Assembly (NCBI RefSeq): GCF_005937185.1
Contig: NZ_VCNI01000002.1
Coordinates: 1,054,001 to 1,118,000 of the forward strand
Length of the DNA stretch: 64,000 nucleotides
Reading direction: 5' to 3'
Origin: Flagellimonas algicola
GTDB lineage: Bacteria > Bacteroidota > Bacteroidia > Flavobacteriales > Flavobacteriaceae
Shown here: positions 1-7,662 of the stretch, piece after piece
How the letters are laid out: each line of letters opens with the position of its first letter
Numbering within the stretch: the first letter of the stretch is position 1
The notes under the pieces: generated by a model
Databases searched by the model: none
Told to the model about the DNA's origin: nothing
What the model saw: the letters and a program-made list of their open reading frames with translations, nothing else
Translations under genes and position numbers: made by a program

Positions 1-104
1 TCCATCATCCGTGGATCCAAAAAGGTTTTTAAGGCTACCTCACAGCCAATTCCGTTTAAATCCCCAATGGAGATTCCAAGTTTTATTTTTCCCTTTTCCT
101 TCAT
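1..104 (-). CDS. pdxA: 4-hydroxythreonine-4-phosphate dehydrogenase, N-terminal fragment
   Basis: Only the first 34 codons lie in the window; the rest runs off the left edge. The minus-strand reading begins with ATG at 104 and gives MKEKGKIKLGISIGDLNGIG followed by CEVALKTF. The GISIGDLNGIG..E.ALK pattern is the conserved N-terminus of PdxA, which oxidises 4-phosphohydroxy-threonine in pyridoxal 5'-phosphate synthesis in the cytoplasm. It is divergent from ribE with 58 bases between the starts. The call rests on this short N-terminal signature only. Confidence 0.75.
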   Translation of the reverse strand, partial: MKEKGKIKLGISIGDLNGIGCEVALKTFLDPRMM

Positions 105-162
105 AAAATTTATGCCGTTATGGCTACATTTACGCTACAAAACTACTCAATTAAAAAGATTC

Positions 163-753
163 ATGTTTACTGGTATTATTGAGACCTTGGGAAGGGTAGA
201 AAAGTTGGAAAGAGAGGGCGATAATTTGAATATTACCATTTCATCCAAAATAACTCCAGAACTAAAAATTGACCAAAGTGTGGCCCATAATGGTGTGTGT
301 CTTACCGTGGTCAAAAAAGAGGAGAATGCCTATACGGTAACTGCTATTGAAGAAACCCTGAACAAGACCAATTTAGGAGAACTAAAGGTTGGTGATCAGG
401 TGAATCTTGAAAGGGCCATGGTATTGGGAGCACGATTGGATGGGCATATTGTTCAAGGTCATGTAGATCAAACTGCCACTTGCGTTGCATCTGAAGAAAA
501 AGATGGAAGCTGGATATTTACCTTTCAATACGATTCAAGTTTGAATAATGTAACCATTGAGAAGGGATCCATAACGGTTGATGGGGTGAGTTTGACTGTT
601 GTTGATTCCAAAAAAGACAGCTTTAGTGTGGCCATTATTCCCTATACCCACGAGCATACCAGATTTAATGCCTATAAAAAGGGAACTACGGTTAACCTGG
701 AGTTTGATGTCATCGGTAAGTATGTGGCTCGTCTGTTGGACATGCGAGGCTAG
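163..753 (+). CDS. ribE: Riboflavin synthase alpha chain
   Basis: A 196-residue protein that dismutates two 6,7-dimethyl-8-ribityllumazine molecules to riboflavin. The two internally homologous lumazine-binding repeats are visible: the first opens with MFTGIIETLG, the second near residue 98 with LGARLDGHIVQGHVDQ. The open frame extends 32 codons further upstream (to 67), but MFTGII is the invariant start of the family, and the upstream stretch would overlap the divergent pdxA start, so I chose the ATG at 163. The length is normal for the family. It is followed by a convergent gene. Confidence 0.93.
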   Translation: MFTGIIETLGRVEKLEREGDNLNITISSKITPELKIDQSVAHNGVCLTVVKKEENAYTVTAIEETLNKTNLGELKVGDQVNLERAMVLGARLDGHIVQGHVDQTATCVASEEKDGSWIFTFQYDSSLNNVTIEKGSITVDGVSLTVVDSKKDSFSVAIIPYTHEHTRFNAYKKGTTVNLEFDVIGKYVARLLDMRG

Positions 754-817
754 ACTCAAGACTAGGTGCCAAGGCCATTGTCTATTGACGAAGCGGTCTA
801 GAGTTTTGATTCTTGTG

Positions 818-1906
818 CTATACCTTAACAAAGATTTTCCTTTTATACATCACATAGGCCAAAAGGCAGTAGAAGGAAACAACAGCAAGACCATACAACA
901 TGGATGAGAATTTCATGGACATAAAATCATGCACAAAGAGATTGTTGAACAACCACCCATGAATAGAGTTTTCTCCGTCCACTTTGATTAGATAAAACAA
1001 CTTGGTAACAAAGCTAGATAAAAAGTAAACGACAATTGCGTTTGCGCCTGCATACCTGAAAATACTTCCAAACTGGATATTCTTTACATCAGTCAGGAAA
1101 TAAATCAAAGCCAAAAATATGTTGGCCCAACCTGCGGTTACCAGTACAAAACTACTGGTCCAAAGAGCTTTGTTGATAGGAAAGGCTAGATCCCAAAGGT
1201 GTCCCAAAACCACTAGTGCGGCACCCAAAATCAACATGAGTTTGGTTTTGTCCTCCCTTTTTGAAGTCAAGATCAAGCCTGTAAAGATGCCCAGTAAAGA
1301 ACTTACAATGGCAGGAATAGTACTCAGCAAGCCCTCAGGGTCGTAATCCGGTTTGTAGTTATGGGTGCCAAAAATTTGTACATCCAAATAGTTGGCAAAA
1401 TTGTTGGGAGCCCTTTCCAAGGTAGAAGCAACACCTTCCACAGGAATCAGCGTCATCAAGGCCCAGTATCCCAACAGCAGGGTAACCGATAGCACTATAA
1501 GTTTTTTCCAATTAAGATTTAAGAACAGGATGGCCGCAAAAAAGAAAACAACGCCAATACGTTGGAGCACGCCTGGAAAACGGATGGCCTCAAATTCCTT
1601 GATAAAGGGGAAACTTATAGTAAAAGCGCCAAGAAACAATCCTAGTCCTATAAGCTTAAGACTTCTGATGGTAATCTTTTTATAGGTGGAGGCCTCAGCC
1701 TTTTTGTTTTTATAGGCAAAAACTATGGATGTTCCCACAATGAACAGGAAAAATGGAAACACCAAATCTGTTGGGGTATATCCATGCCACTTGGCGTGCA
1801 AAAGAGGTGCATATACATTGGACCAAGTTCCAGGAGTGTTCACCAAGATCATCAAAACAATGGTTAAACCCCTAAAAATGTCAACTGCCAGAATCCTGTT
1901 CTTCAT
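818..1906 (-). CDS. DUF5009 / HGSNAT-like membrane acyltransferase
   Basis: A 362-residue polytopic membrane protein. The N-terminus MKNRILAVDIFRGLTIVLMI followed by HAKWHGYTPTDLVFPFFLF and GTSIVFAY is the signature of the DUF5009/DUF1624 group related to heparan-alpha-glucosaminide N-acetyltransferase and to NagX of N-acetylglucosamine loci. About ten hydrophobic segments are visible, with a conserved His (HAKWHGY) early in the protein, where the family has its catalytic His. It lies 6 bases downstream of the symporter gene on the same strand, so the two are very likely co-transcribed and may handle the same amino sugar. Substrate is inferred, not seen. Confidence 0.8.
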   Translation of the reverse strand: MKNRILAVDIFRGLTIVLMILVNTPGTWSNVYAPLLHAKWHGYTPTDLVFPFFLFIVGTSIVFAYKNKKAEASTYKKITIRSLKLIGLGLFLGAFTISFPFIKEFEAIRFPGVLQRIGVVFFFAAILFLNLNWKKLIVLSVTLLLGYWALMTLIPVEGVASTLERAPNNFANYLDVQIFGTHNYKPDYDPEGLLSTIPAIVSSLLGIFTGLILTSKREDKTKLMLILGAALVVLGHLWDLAFPINKALWTSSFVLVTAGWANIFLALIYFLTDVKNIQFGSIFRYAGANAIVVYFLSSFVTKLFYLIKVDGENSIHGWLFNNLFVHDFMSMKFSSMLYGLAVVSFYCLLAYVMYKRKIFVKV

Positions 1907-1912
1907 GATAGT

Positions 1913-3721
1913 CTATAATATGTCATCTTTCATTTTACCCCAAACCCGAATAAGCAACAATCCAGAAACCAATGCTATGGCAGACATGATTATTGCAGAA
2001 GTGGTTTTTCCATAAATCCAGTGTCCCGTAGAGAACATTAGGGAGTAAATCAGAACTACCCCAAGCAGCATTGCACTTATTCCTGAGGGTACCGTCCACT
2101 TTTCACCATTATCAATTTCTATACCTGAGGTTTTGGCTTCATCAACCACCTTGCTCCATCCTGGGCCTCCAGGTTGTATTTTTTTGTAAAAGGACTGCAA
2201 AACTTCTTTGGACTCAGGTTGCGTAACAAAAGTGGCTGTCAACCAGATAATACTGGTAATGATCATTACAAAAGGAATTTCTCCCCAATCCGGAAAAACG
2301 CCTCCATCTGTGGCAAATAACATTGGGCCTAAAGGGGTCGCTTTCAAAAGGATAGACAAGATTCCCGATGCGAACATGGCCGAAATCTCTGTCCAGGCGT
2401 TAATTCGCCACCAGAACCATCGAAGGATGAAAATGAGCCCTGTTCCCGCTCCAAAAAGCAAAAGCATGTCAAAAATCTGCATGGCATTTTGCATAGCCAA
2501 GGCCAAAAAGGCACTTAATACCATCAATATTACGGTAGACAATCGGCCTACGTTAACCATTTGTTTTTCGGTAGCGTCTGGATTGATTTGTTTCTTGTAG
2601 AAATCAAAAACGATATACGAAGACCCCCAATTCAATTGGGTAGATATTGTGCTCATATAAGCAGCTACCAAAGAGGCCAAAACCAGCCCTAAAAGCCCGC
2701 TGGGCAATTTGGTAAGCATAGCTGAATACGCCAAATCATGACCTAGTTTATCTTCACTAACGTTTGGAAAGGCCTCAGCAATACTGGCGATATCCGGATA
2801 TACAACCAAGGAGGCCAAAGCAACCAAAATCCACGGCCAAGGTCTTAGTGCATAGTGCATGATATTAAAAAAGAAGGTGGCACCGATGGCATGATTTTCA
2901 TTTTTTGCTGCCAACATACGTTGCGCAATATATCCACCCCCACCCGGTTCCCCTCCAGGATACCAGGAACTCCACCATTGCACGGCTAATGGAATAACCA
3001 GTAAGGTAATCACCATTTTAGTATCGCTAAGTTCAGGGAGGATATCCATTTTGGACTTTACCAGCTCATTGGACATCATAGCACTTACTCCTCCTACTTC
3101 CGGAAGGTTCACAAGATAGAATGCAGCTCCGATGGCACCTACCATGGCGACAAAAAACAGAAGGAAATCGCTATAGACAACCCCCTTAAATCCGCCAAGA
3201 GCACTAAAAATAACCGTAATCAATCCTGCACCAACCACCGTTACCCAAGGCTCCAGGTCTAACATAACCCCTCCAATCTTTATGGCTGCGAGGGTTACCG
3301 CGGACATGGTAATCACATTGAATATCAATCCAAGATAAATAGCTCTAAATTTTCGCAAAAAACTAGCGGGCTTGCCCCCATAGCGCAACTCATAAAACTC
3401 AAGATCCGTATTGACATTTGACTTACGCCATAGTTTGGCATAAACAAATACCGTCAACATACCTGTGAGCAAAAAGCACCACCAACCCCAGTTGCCAGAA
3501 ACCCCTGTGTTACGGACAAAATCGGTCACCAAATTGGGCGTGTCCGTTGAAAAAGTGGTGGCCACCATTGACATTCCCAAGAGCCACCATGGCATGCTCC
3601 GGCCTGATAAAAAGTATTCTGTTGAGTTTTTCCCGGATTTTTTGGAAACGTACACACCGATGAAAAGTACAATTGCGAAAAATCCGAAGATTATGAAATA
3701 ATCTAATGTTCGTAAGTCCAT
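1913..3721 (-). CDS. Sodium:solute symporter (SSS family)
   Basis: A 602-residue inner-membrane symporter with about 13-14 hydrophobic helices. It begins with a short helix (DYFIIFGFFAIVLFIGVYV) and carries the STEYFLSGRSMPWWLLG motif typical of SSS proteins, plus LGGFKGVVYSDFLLFF in the middle. Members couple Na+ to uptake of sugars, sialic acid, amino acids or vitamins. The paired DUF5009 gene points to a sugar or amino sugar, but the substrate cannot be read from the sequence. It is the first gene of a two-gene unit and is divergent from the TauE-like gene across 75 bases. Confidence 0.88.
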   Translation of the reverse strand: MDLRTLDYFIIFGFFAIVLFIGVYVSKKSGKNSTEYFLSGRSMPWWLLGMSMVATTFSTDTPNLVTDFVRNTGVSGNWGWWCFLLTGMLTVFVYAKLWRKSNVNTDLEFYELRYGGKPASFLRKFRAIYLGLIFNVITMSAVTLAAIKIGGVMLDLEPWVTVVGAGLITVIFSALGGFKGVVYSDFLLFFVAMVGAIGAAFYLVNLPEVGGVSAMMSNELVKSKMDILPELSDTKMVITLLVIPLAVQWWSSWYPGGEPGGGGYIAQRMLAAKNENHAIGATFFFNIMHYALRPWPWILVALASLVVYPDIASIAEAFPNVSEDKLGHDLAYSAMLTKLPSGLLGLVLASLVAAYMSTISTQLNWGSSYIVFDFYKKQINPDATEKQMVNVGRLSTVILMVLSAFLALAMQNAMQIFDMLLLFGAGTGLIFILRWFWWRINAWTEISAMFASGILSILLKATPLGPMLFATDGGVFPDWGEIPFVMIITSIIWLTATFVTQPESKEVLQSFYKKIQPGGPGWSKVVDEAKTSGIEIDNGEKWTVPSGISAMLLGVVLIYSLMFSTGHWIYGKTTSAIIMSAIALVSGLLLIRVWGKMKDDIL

Positions 3722-3764
3722 TTGGTTAAAGTTGGTTAACCACTAAAGGTATGATTTTTTGGGA

Positions 3765-3772
3765 TACCTTTG
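3765..3772 (+). promoter_or_regulatory. Putative -7 box (TACCTTTG) for the TauE-like gene
   Basis: TACCTTTG is an exact match to the Bacteroidota -7 consensus TAnnTTTG and lies 24 bases before the TTG start at 3797. No TTG is present at the usual 17-23 base spacing upstream, so this is a half-site call. Confidence 0.4.
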
Positions 3773-3796
3773 CCCATTGTTCGCTAAACATCAACT

Positions 3797-4552
3797 TTGA
3801 CCCTATCGACAACATTGGAGCCTTCTTTAATGGCTTGGAGCTTAGCTTTTACAGCTACTTTTTTAATGGGGACTTCCAAAGCTGGGCTGAAGGGGCTCGC
3901 CACTTTTAACGTAACCTTACTGGCATTGGCATTCGGGGCTCGTATGTCCACCGGATTGATTATTCCTCTACTTATTGTGGGGGATATTTTTGCGGTTATT
4001 TATTATAATAGGCACACCCAATGGAAGTACATTGTCAAATTCTTGCCATGGATGATTTCCGGAATTTTGATTGGGGTCATACTTGGGAAAGACTTGCCAG
4101 AACAGGAATTTAAGCTGGGAATGGTCATCGTTATTTTTATCAGTTTGGGACTGTTGATTTGGTGGGACAAACGTAAATCCAGCCAAATACCAACTCATTG
4201 GTTGTTTGCAGGACCTATTGGAATTATGGCGGGAATTTGTACGATGATCGGGAACCTTGCCGGTGCATTTACCAATATATTTTTTCTGGCCATGAGGCTT
4301 CCAAAAAACGAATTTGTGGGCACGGCTGCCTGGCTATTTTTTATCACCAATCTTTTTAAACTGCCCTTTCACATCTTTGTTTGGAAAACCATTACATGGG
4401 AAACGCTACTTATCAATGTAAAGTTACTGCCCGCCATCGCATTGGGGCTAATTACCGGGGTCTTGGTGGTAAAAAGGATCAACGACAAAAACTATAAGCG
4501 TTTTATTTTGATTGTTACTGGAATTGGCGCTGTAGTTATGCTGATCAGGTAA
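3797..4552 (+). CDS. Sulfite exporter TauE/SafE family permease
   Basis: A 251-residue membrane protein with about eight hydrophobic segments in two related halves. The first carries GTSKAGLKGLATFNV and the second GPIGIMAGICTMIGNLAGAF, the duplicated glycine-rich helices of the TauE/SafE (formerly DUF81) family. Members export sulfite, sulfoacetate or other organic anions; the substrate here is unknown. An in-frame stop at 3785 limits the start to TTG at 3797 or 3815 or ATG at 3830. The ATG removes 11 residues and leaves the first helix intact, so it is a real alternative. It converges on the response-regulator gene with 2 bases between stops. Confidence 0.82.
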   Translation: MTLSTTLEPSLMAWSLAFTATFLMGTSKAGLKGLATFNVTLLALAFGARMSTGLIIPLLIVGDIFAVIYYNRHTQWKYIVKFLPWMISGILIGVILGKDLPEQEFKLGMVIVIFISLGLLIWWDKRKSSQIPTHWLFAGPIGIMAGICTMIGNLAGAFTNIFFLAMRLPKNEFVGTAAWLFFITNLFKLPFHIFVWKTITWETLLINVKLLPAIALGLITGVLVVKRINDKNYKRFILIVTGIGAVVMLIR

Positions 4553-4554
4553 GA

Positions 4555-4959
4555 CTACCCGTTGTTCAATTCTTTAGAAAGTTTTTCCAAGTCAGCATTG
4601 GTGAGTGGCTTGGTGATATATCCCTTGATAAAATCGTATTGTTTGGAAAGATTAAGGTCCTCAGGGGCTATTGAAGATGTAAGGATATGGATTTGGACTC
4701 CCATTTTGATTGCTGCGGGTCCGTCTTTCAATTCTTCCAGTAACTCCCAGCCATTCATAACAGGCATATTAATATCCAATAGCACCAGCTCGGGTAACTT
4801 TGAAGGGGTTTCTGCTAAATGCACCAGTTCCTGGTACACTTGGAGTCCATTCTCAAAATGTGAAATCTCATCAGTTAATCCTGAGCTTTTGATCAATACC
4901 TCCGCCACTTCACGAAATACAAAGTCGTCATCTACCACAAATACCTTGGGTTTTGTCAT
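4555..4959 (-). CDS. Single-domain response regulator (CheY-like receiver)
   Basis: A 134-residue receiver domain with no output domain. The acidic pocket D10-D12 (VVDDD), the phospho-acceptor D62 in LLDINMPVMNG, the switch T94 (ILTSS) and K117 (YITKP) are all present. It overlaps the upstream histidine kinase by 5 bases, so the two are translationally coupled and almost certainly partners. Without an effector domain it must signal by protein contact, as a phosphorelay intermediate or as a phosphate sink. This family is common next to PAS kinases in Flavobacteriaceae. Confidence 0.93.
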   Translation of the reverse strand: MTKPKVFVVDDDFVFREVAEVLIKSSGLTDEISHFENGLQVYQELVHLAETPSKLPELVLLDINMPVMNGWELLEELKDGPAAIKMGVQIHILTSSIAPEDLNLSKQYDFIKGYITKPLTNADLEKLSKELNNG

Positions 4960-6794
4960 TGCTTGTTGTTTTTGGGATTCGGAAAAGTGAGTGTAAAAGT
5001 AGCTCCATGACCTTCTTTGCTATTGGTGACTATTTGGGCGTTCATGGCATCCATTTGGTTTTTTGAAATAAACAGCCCAACTCCTTTTGCATCCTTGTTG
5101 CCATGAAACGTTTTGTACATGCCAAATAAGTTTGAGCCATGTTTTTCCAAATTGATACCCTTGCCATTATCTTGGAACGAAATGACGGTTTGATCAATCT
5201 CTCCTTTTGCTTTTATTTTAATGACCAGTTTCTTTTTGGGGTCCCTGTACTTCAAACTATTGGTCAATAGGTTTAGGAAAATACTGGAAATGTAGGCGCT
5301 CATTCCATATACCTTGAGGTCTTTTGGCACAGCTATTTCAATGCTAGGTTGGATTTCATCGATATGTGCATTTATACTTTCCAGCACGTTGTCCAAAGTT
5401 GTTTTAATGGAAACCCATTGGGATTTTTGGTTATGGTCTGTTTGAATTTTGATAACCTCGTTCAGTTGTACTACGGTTTCATCCAATCGTTCTGATGATA
5501 TTCGGATCATTTCCAGAAAGCGTTGTTGTTTGGCAGGTGCTATATTATCCAACAACATTCCTGTAAGCATGGAAAGATTACTGGAATTTGACCGAAGGTT
5601 ATGTGACACAATATGGGCAAAGTTCAGCAAGCTTTTGTTTTGTTTTTCGGTGGTACTCAATAACTGCCGTAGCCTATTGTCCGCTTTTTTGATTCTGGAA
5701 ACATCGGTGTTCGCACCTATCATTCGTAGTGCTGTTCCATTTTCATCCCTAAAAACTTTCCCTCTGCCATGGATATGTCTAATGGTGCCATCGGCAGTGA
5801 TAATTCGAAATTCAGTGTTGAATTCCTTTTTGCCCTCAATGGCAAGTTCAACCTCCTTTAAACTTTTTTCTTTGTCCTCTGGATGAATAGTCTGTTCCCA
5901 GGCGGCAACCTCGCCACTGAATTCGTTTCTATCTATTTGGTAGAGATCATACATATTGTCGTCCCACACCAAAATATTATTCACAATGTCGTAGTCCCAA
6001 ATTCCAATATTGGAACTTTCAACGGCAACCCTCATCCGATTCGTCAGCACCTTGATTTTGTCGTTGCTACGTTTGGATTTATCAATATCCTTGAATACCC
6101 CAAACAACCTCACGGCTTTGCCGTTGATCATTTCTGCTTTACCAATGGCCCTGACCCATTTTTCATTGCCTTTTGCTGTAACTATAATGAGTTCTACGTC
6201 GTAGGGCGAGCCATTTTCGATGGCTTCAGAAACCACCTCGATTATTTTGTCACGATGCTCCCCTTCCTTATAAAAGTTGATGCCAGTTTCCAAGTCGGGA
6301 ACAAAATTGGCAGGAACCTCATGAATTTCCTTGGTCATCTCAGACCAAAAAATTTTGTTGTTGACCAAATCCACTTCCCAACTTCCAATTCTTGCAGTCT
6401 TTTCCGCTTGCAAGGACAAATCCAATGCAATCTTCTTTTTGGTGACATCATCAAAATAGATGTAGTAATGAGCCGATTCCGGAGATGGGTTTAACACCAT
6501 CTTGTACCATTTCAATTCGTTTTTTCTAGTGATGTGGGTAATGAACTCATTAACCTGTGTTTTCTGAAAACGCTTGTTCTTTTTAATTTTAAGAAGGGAC
6601 TGTTGGAGTTCGCCAATTACAGTTTCCAATTCCAAATAGCCGTCCTTGGGACGTTCCATTCCAAAAAATTCGTAGAAACTATCGGAACAGTCTTTAATAT
6701 GCATGTGCTTGTCAACCAATACAATGGGGAAGGGCAAGTTTTGGATGGTTGATAGAGGCTGTTTATTGATTTTCATTCGGCTTGAAAAAAGCAT
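4956..6794 (-). CDS. Cytoplasmic multi-PAS sensor histidine kinase
   Basis: A 612-residue kinase without transmembrane segments. Three PAS modules are visible: about residues 20-130, 135-250 (ending in the PAC-like VRLFGVFKDIDKSK) and 260-375 (FRIITADGTIRHIHGRGKVF, IGANTDVSRIKK). The dimerisation helix carries the predicted phospho-acceptor H398 (FAHIVSHNLRS). The ATPase domain has an N-box at N512 (FLNLLTNSLKY), a G1 box DNGKGI and a G2 region GVGLFISK. It senses a soluble or internal signal and should phosphorylate the overlapping single-domain regulator. An internal ATG at 6776 (MKINKQPLST) is a plausible start, because a TACGTTTG box at 6802-6809 would place the transcript start almost on the upstream ATG. 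Confidence 0.92.
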   Translation of the reverse strand: MLFSSRMKINKQPLSTIQNLPFPIVLVDKHMHIKDCSDSFYEFFGMERPKDGYLELETVIGELQQSLLKIKKNKRFQKTQVNEFITHITRKNELKWYKMVLNPSPESAHYYIYFDDVTKKKIALDLSLQAEKTARIGSWEVDLVNNKIFWSEMTKEIHEVPANFVPDLETGINFYKEGEHRDKIIEVVSEAIENGSPYDVELIIVTAKGNEKWVRAIGKAEMINGKAVRLFGVFKDIDKSKRSNDKIKVLTNRMRVAVESSNIGIWDYDIVNNILVWDDNMYDLYQIDRNEFSGEVAAWEQTIHPEDKEKSLKEVELAIEGKKEFNTEFRIITADGTIRHIHGRGKVFRDENGTALRMIGANTDVSRIKKADNRLRQLLSTTEKQNKSLLNFAHIVSHNLRSNSSNLSMLTGMLLDNIAPAKQQRFLEMIRISSERLDETVVQLNEVIKIQTDHNQKSQWVSIKTTLDNVLESINAHIDEIQPSIEIAVPKDLKVYGMSAYISSIFLNLLTNSLKYRDPKKKLVIKIKAKGEIDQTVISFQDNGKGINLEKHGSNLFGMYKTFHGNKDAKGVGLFISKNQMDAMNAQIVTNSKEGHGATFTLTFPNPKNNKQ

Positions 6795-6801
6795 TAAAAT
6801 T

Positions 6802-6809
6802 CAAACGTA
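6802..6809 (-). promoter_or_regulatory. Putative -7 box (TACGTTTG) for the kinase/regulator pair
   Basis: On the minus strand TACGTTTG matches TAnnTTTG exactly, 8 bases upstream of the ATG at 6794. No TTG is found at the expected distance. If used, the RNA would start within a few bases of 6794, favouring the internal ATG at 6776 or leaderless translation. Confidence 0.35.
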
Positions 6810-6951
6810 AGAAAATTCCTAATATTGCCTTTTGGTATTGACCCAAGCTCGGCCATATTCTTTGAAATGACATTCTGAAATTGAATTTATAGGAACATTG
6901 TTTTTCAAACGTGCAGACTTCCCCTAATTTTAAGGTTGAAAATAAACGAAT

Positions 6952-7662
6952 ATGGACTTAACAGGAAAAGTGGCATACATTACTGGTGGAACCAAGGGGA
7001 TAGGCCTTGGTGTTGCCAAACGCCTTTTGGATGAAGGAATGAAGGTAGCTATCAGTGGAAGAAGCGAAGAGGGGGTTAGAATGGCCGTTGAGGTACTGGG
7101 AGATAGTGAAAATGTTCTGGGAGTTCAATCTGATGTGACCCAGCTGTTGGATGAGAAGCAGGCCGTTGAACAGATTCTGAAACATTGGGGCCGATTGGAT
7201 TTGACCTTGGCGAATGCCGGGGTTGGTCATTTTGCACCTGTGGATGAACTTTCTGAAAAAGCTTGGGAGCAGATGATCAATACCAATCTCAATGGTGTTT
7301 TTTATACATTAAAGGCTTCTGTGGAGGCATTAAAAAAGTCTGAAGGTTATTATATGACCTTGGCCAGTTTGGCGGGCACTAACTTTTTCCCTCAGGGAGC
7401 TGGTTACAATGCCACAAAATTTGGTGTTGTGGGCTTTACCCAAGCGGCAATGTTGGATCTTAGAAAATACAATGTAAAAGTGACCACTATTATGCCCGGC
7501 TCTGTTGCCACCTATTTTAACGGAAATGAACCTTCTGAGAAAGACGCATGGAAAATTCAGGCGGAGGACATTGGGAAATTGGTAGTGGACCTGCTTCAAA
7601 TGCATCCGAGAACCTTGCCTAGTAAAATTGAGGTAAGACCAACCCGACCTGACCTAAAATAA
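6952..7662 (+). CDS. Short-chain dehydrogenase/reductase
   Basis: A 236-residue classical SDR. The nucleotide-binding motif TGGTKGIG is at residues 11-18, the structural NAG is at 88-90, and the catalytic S139, Y152 and K156 (YNATK) are all present. It is a cytoplasmic NAD(P)-dependent oxidoreductase whose substrate cannot be told from sequence. Length is usual for the family. The gene stands alone on its strand; its stop codon directly abuts the stop codon of the convergent nuclease gene. Confidence 0.9.
   Translation: MDLTGKVAYITGGTKGIGLGVAKRLLDEGMKVAISGRSEEGVRMAVEVLGDSENVLGVQSDVTQLLDEKQAVEQILKHWGRLDLTLANAGVGHFAPVDELSEKAWEQMINTNLNGVFYTLKASVEALKKSEGYYMTLASLAGTNFFPQGAGYNATKFGVVGFTQAAMLDLRKYNVKVTTIMPGSVATYFNGNEPSEKDAWKIQAEDIGKLVVDLLQMHPRTLPSKIEVRPTRPDLK

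Noticed and set aside
535-831. Minus-strand frame of 98 codons across ribE
   Set aside because: Shadow of the riboflavin synthase gene on the opposite strand; composition is that of an antisense frame.
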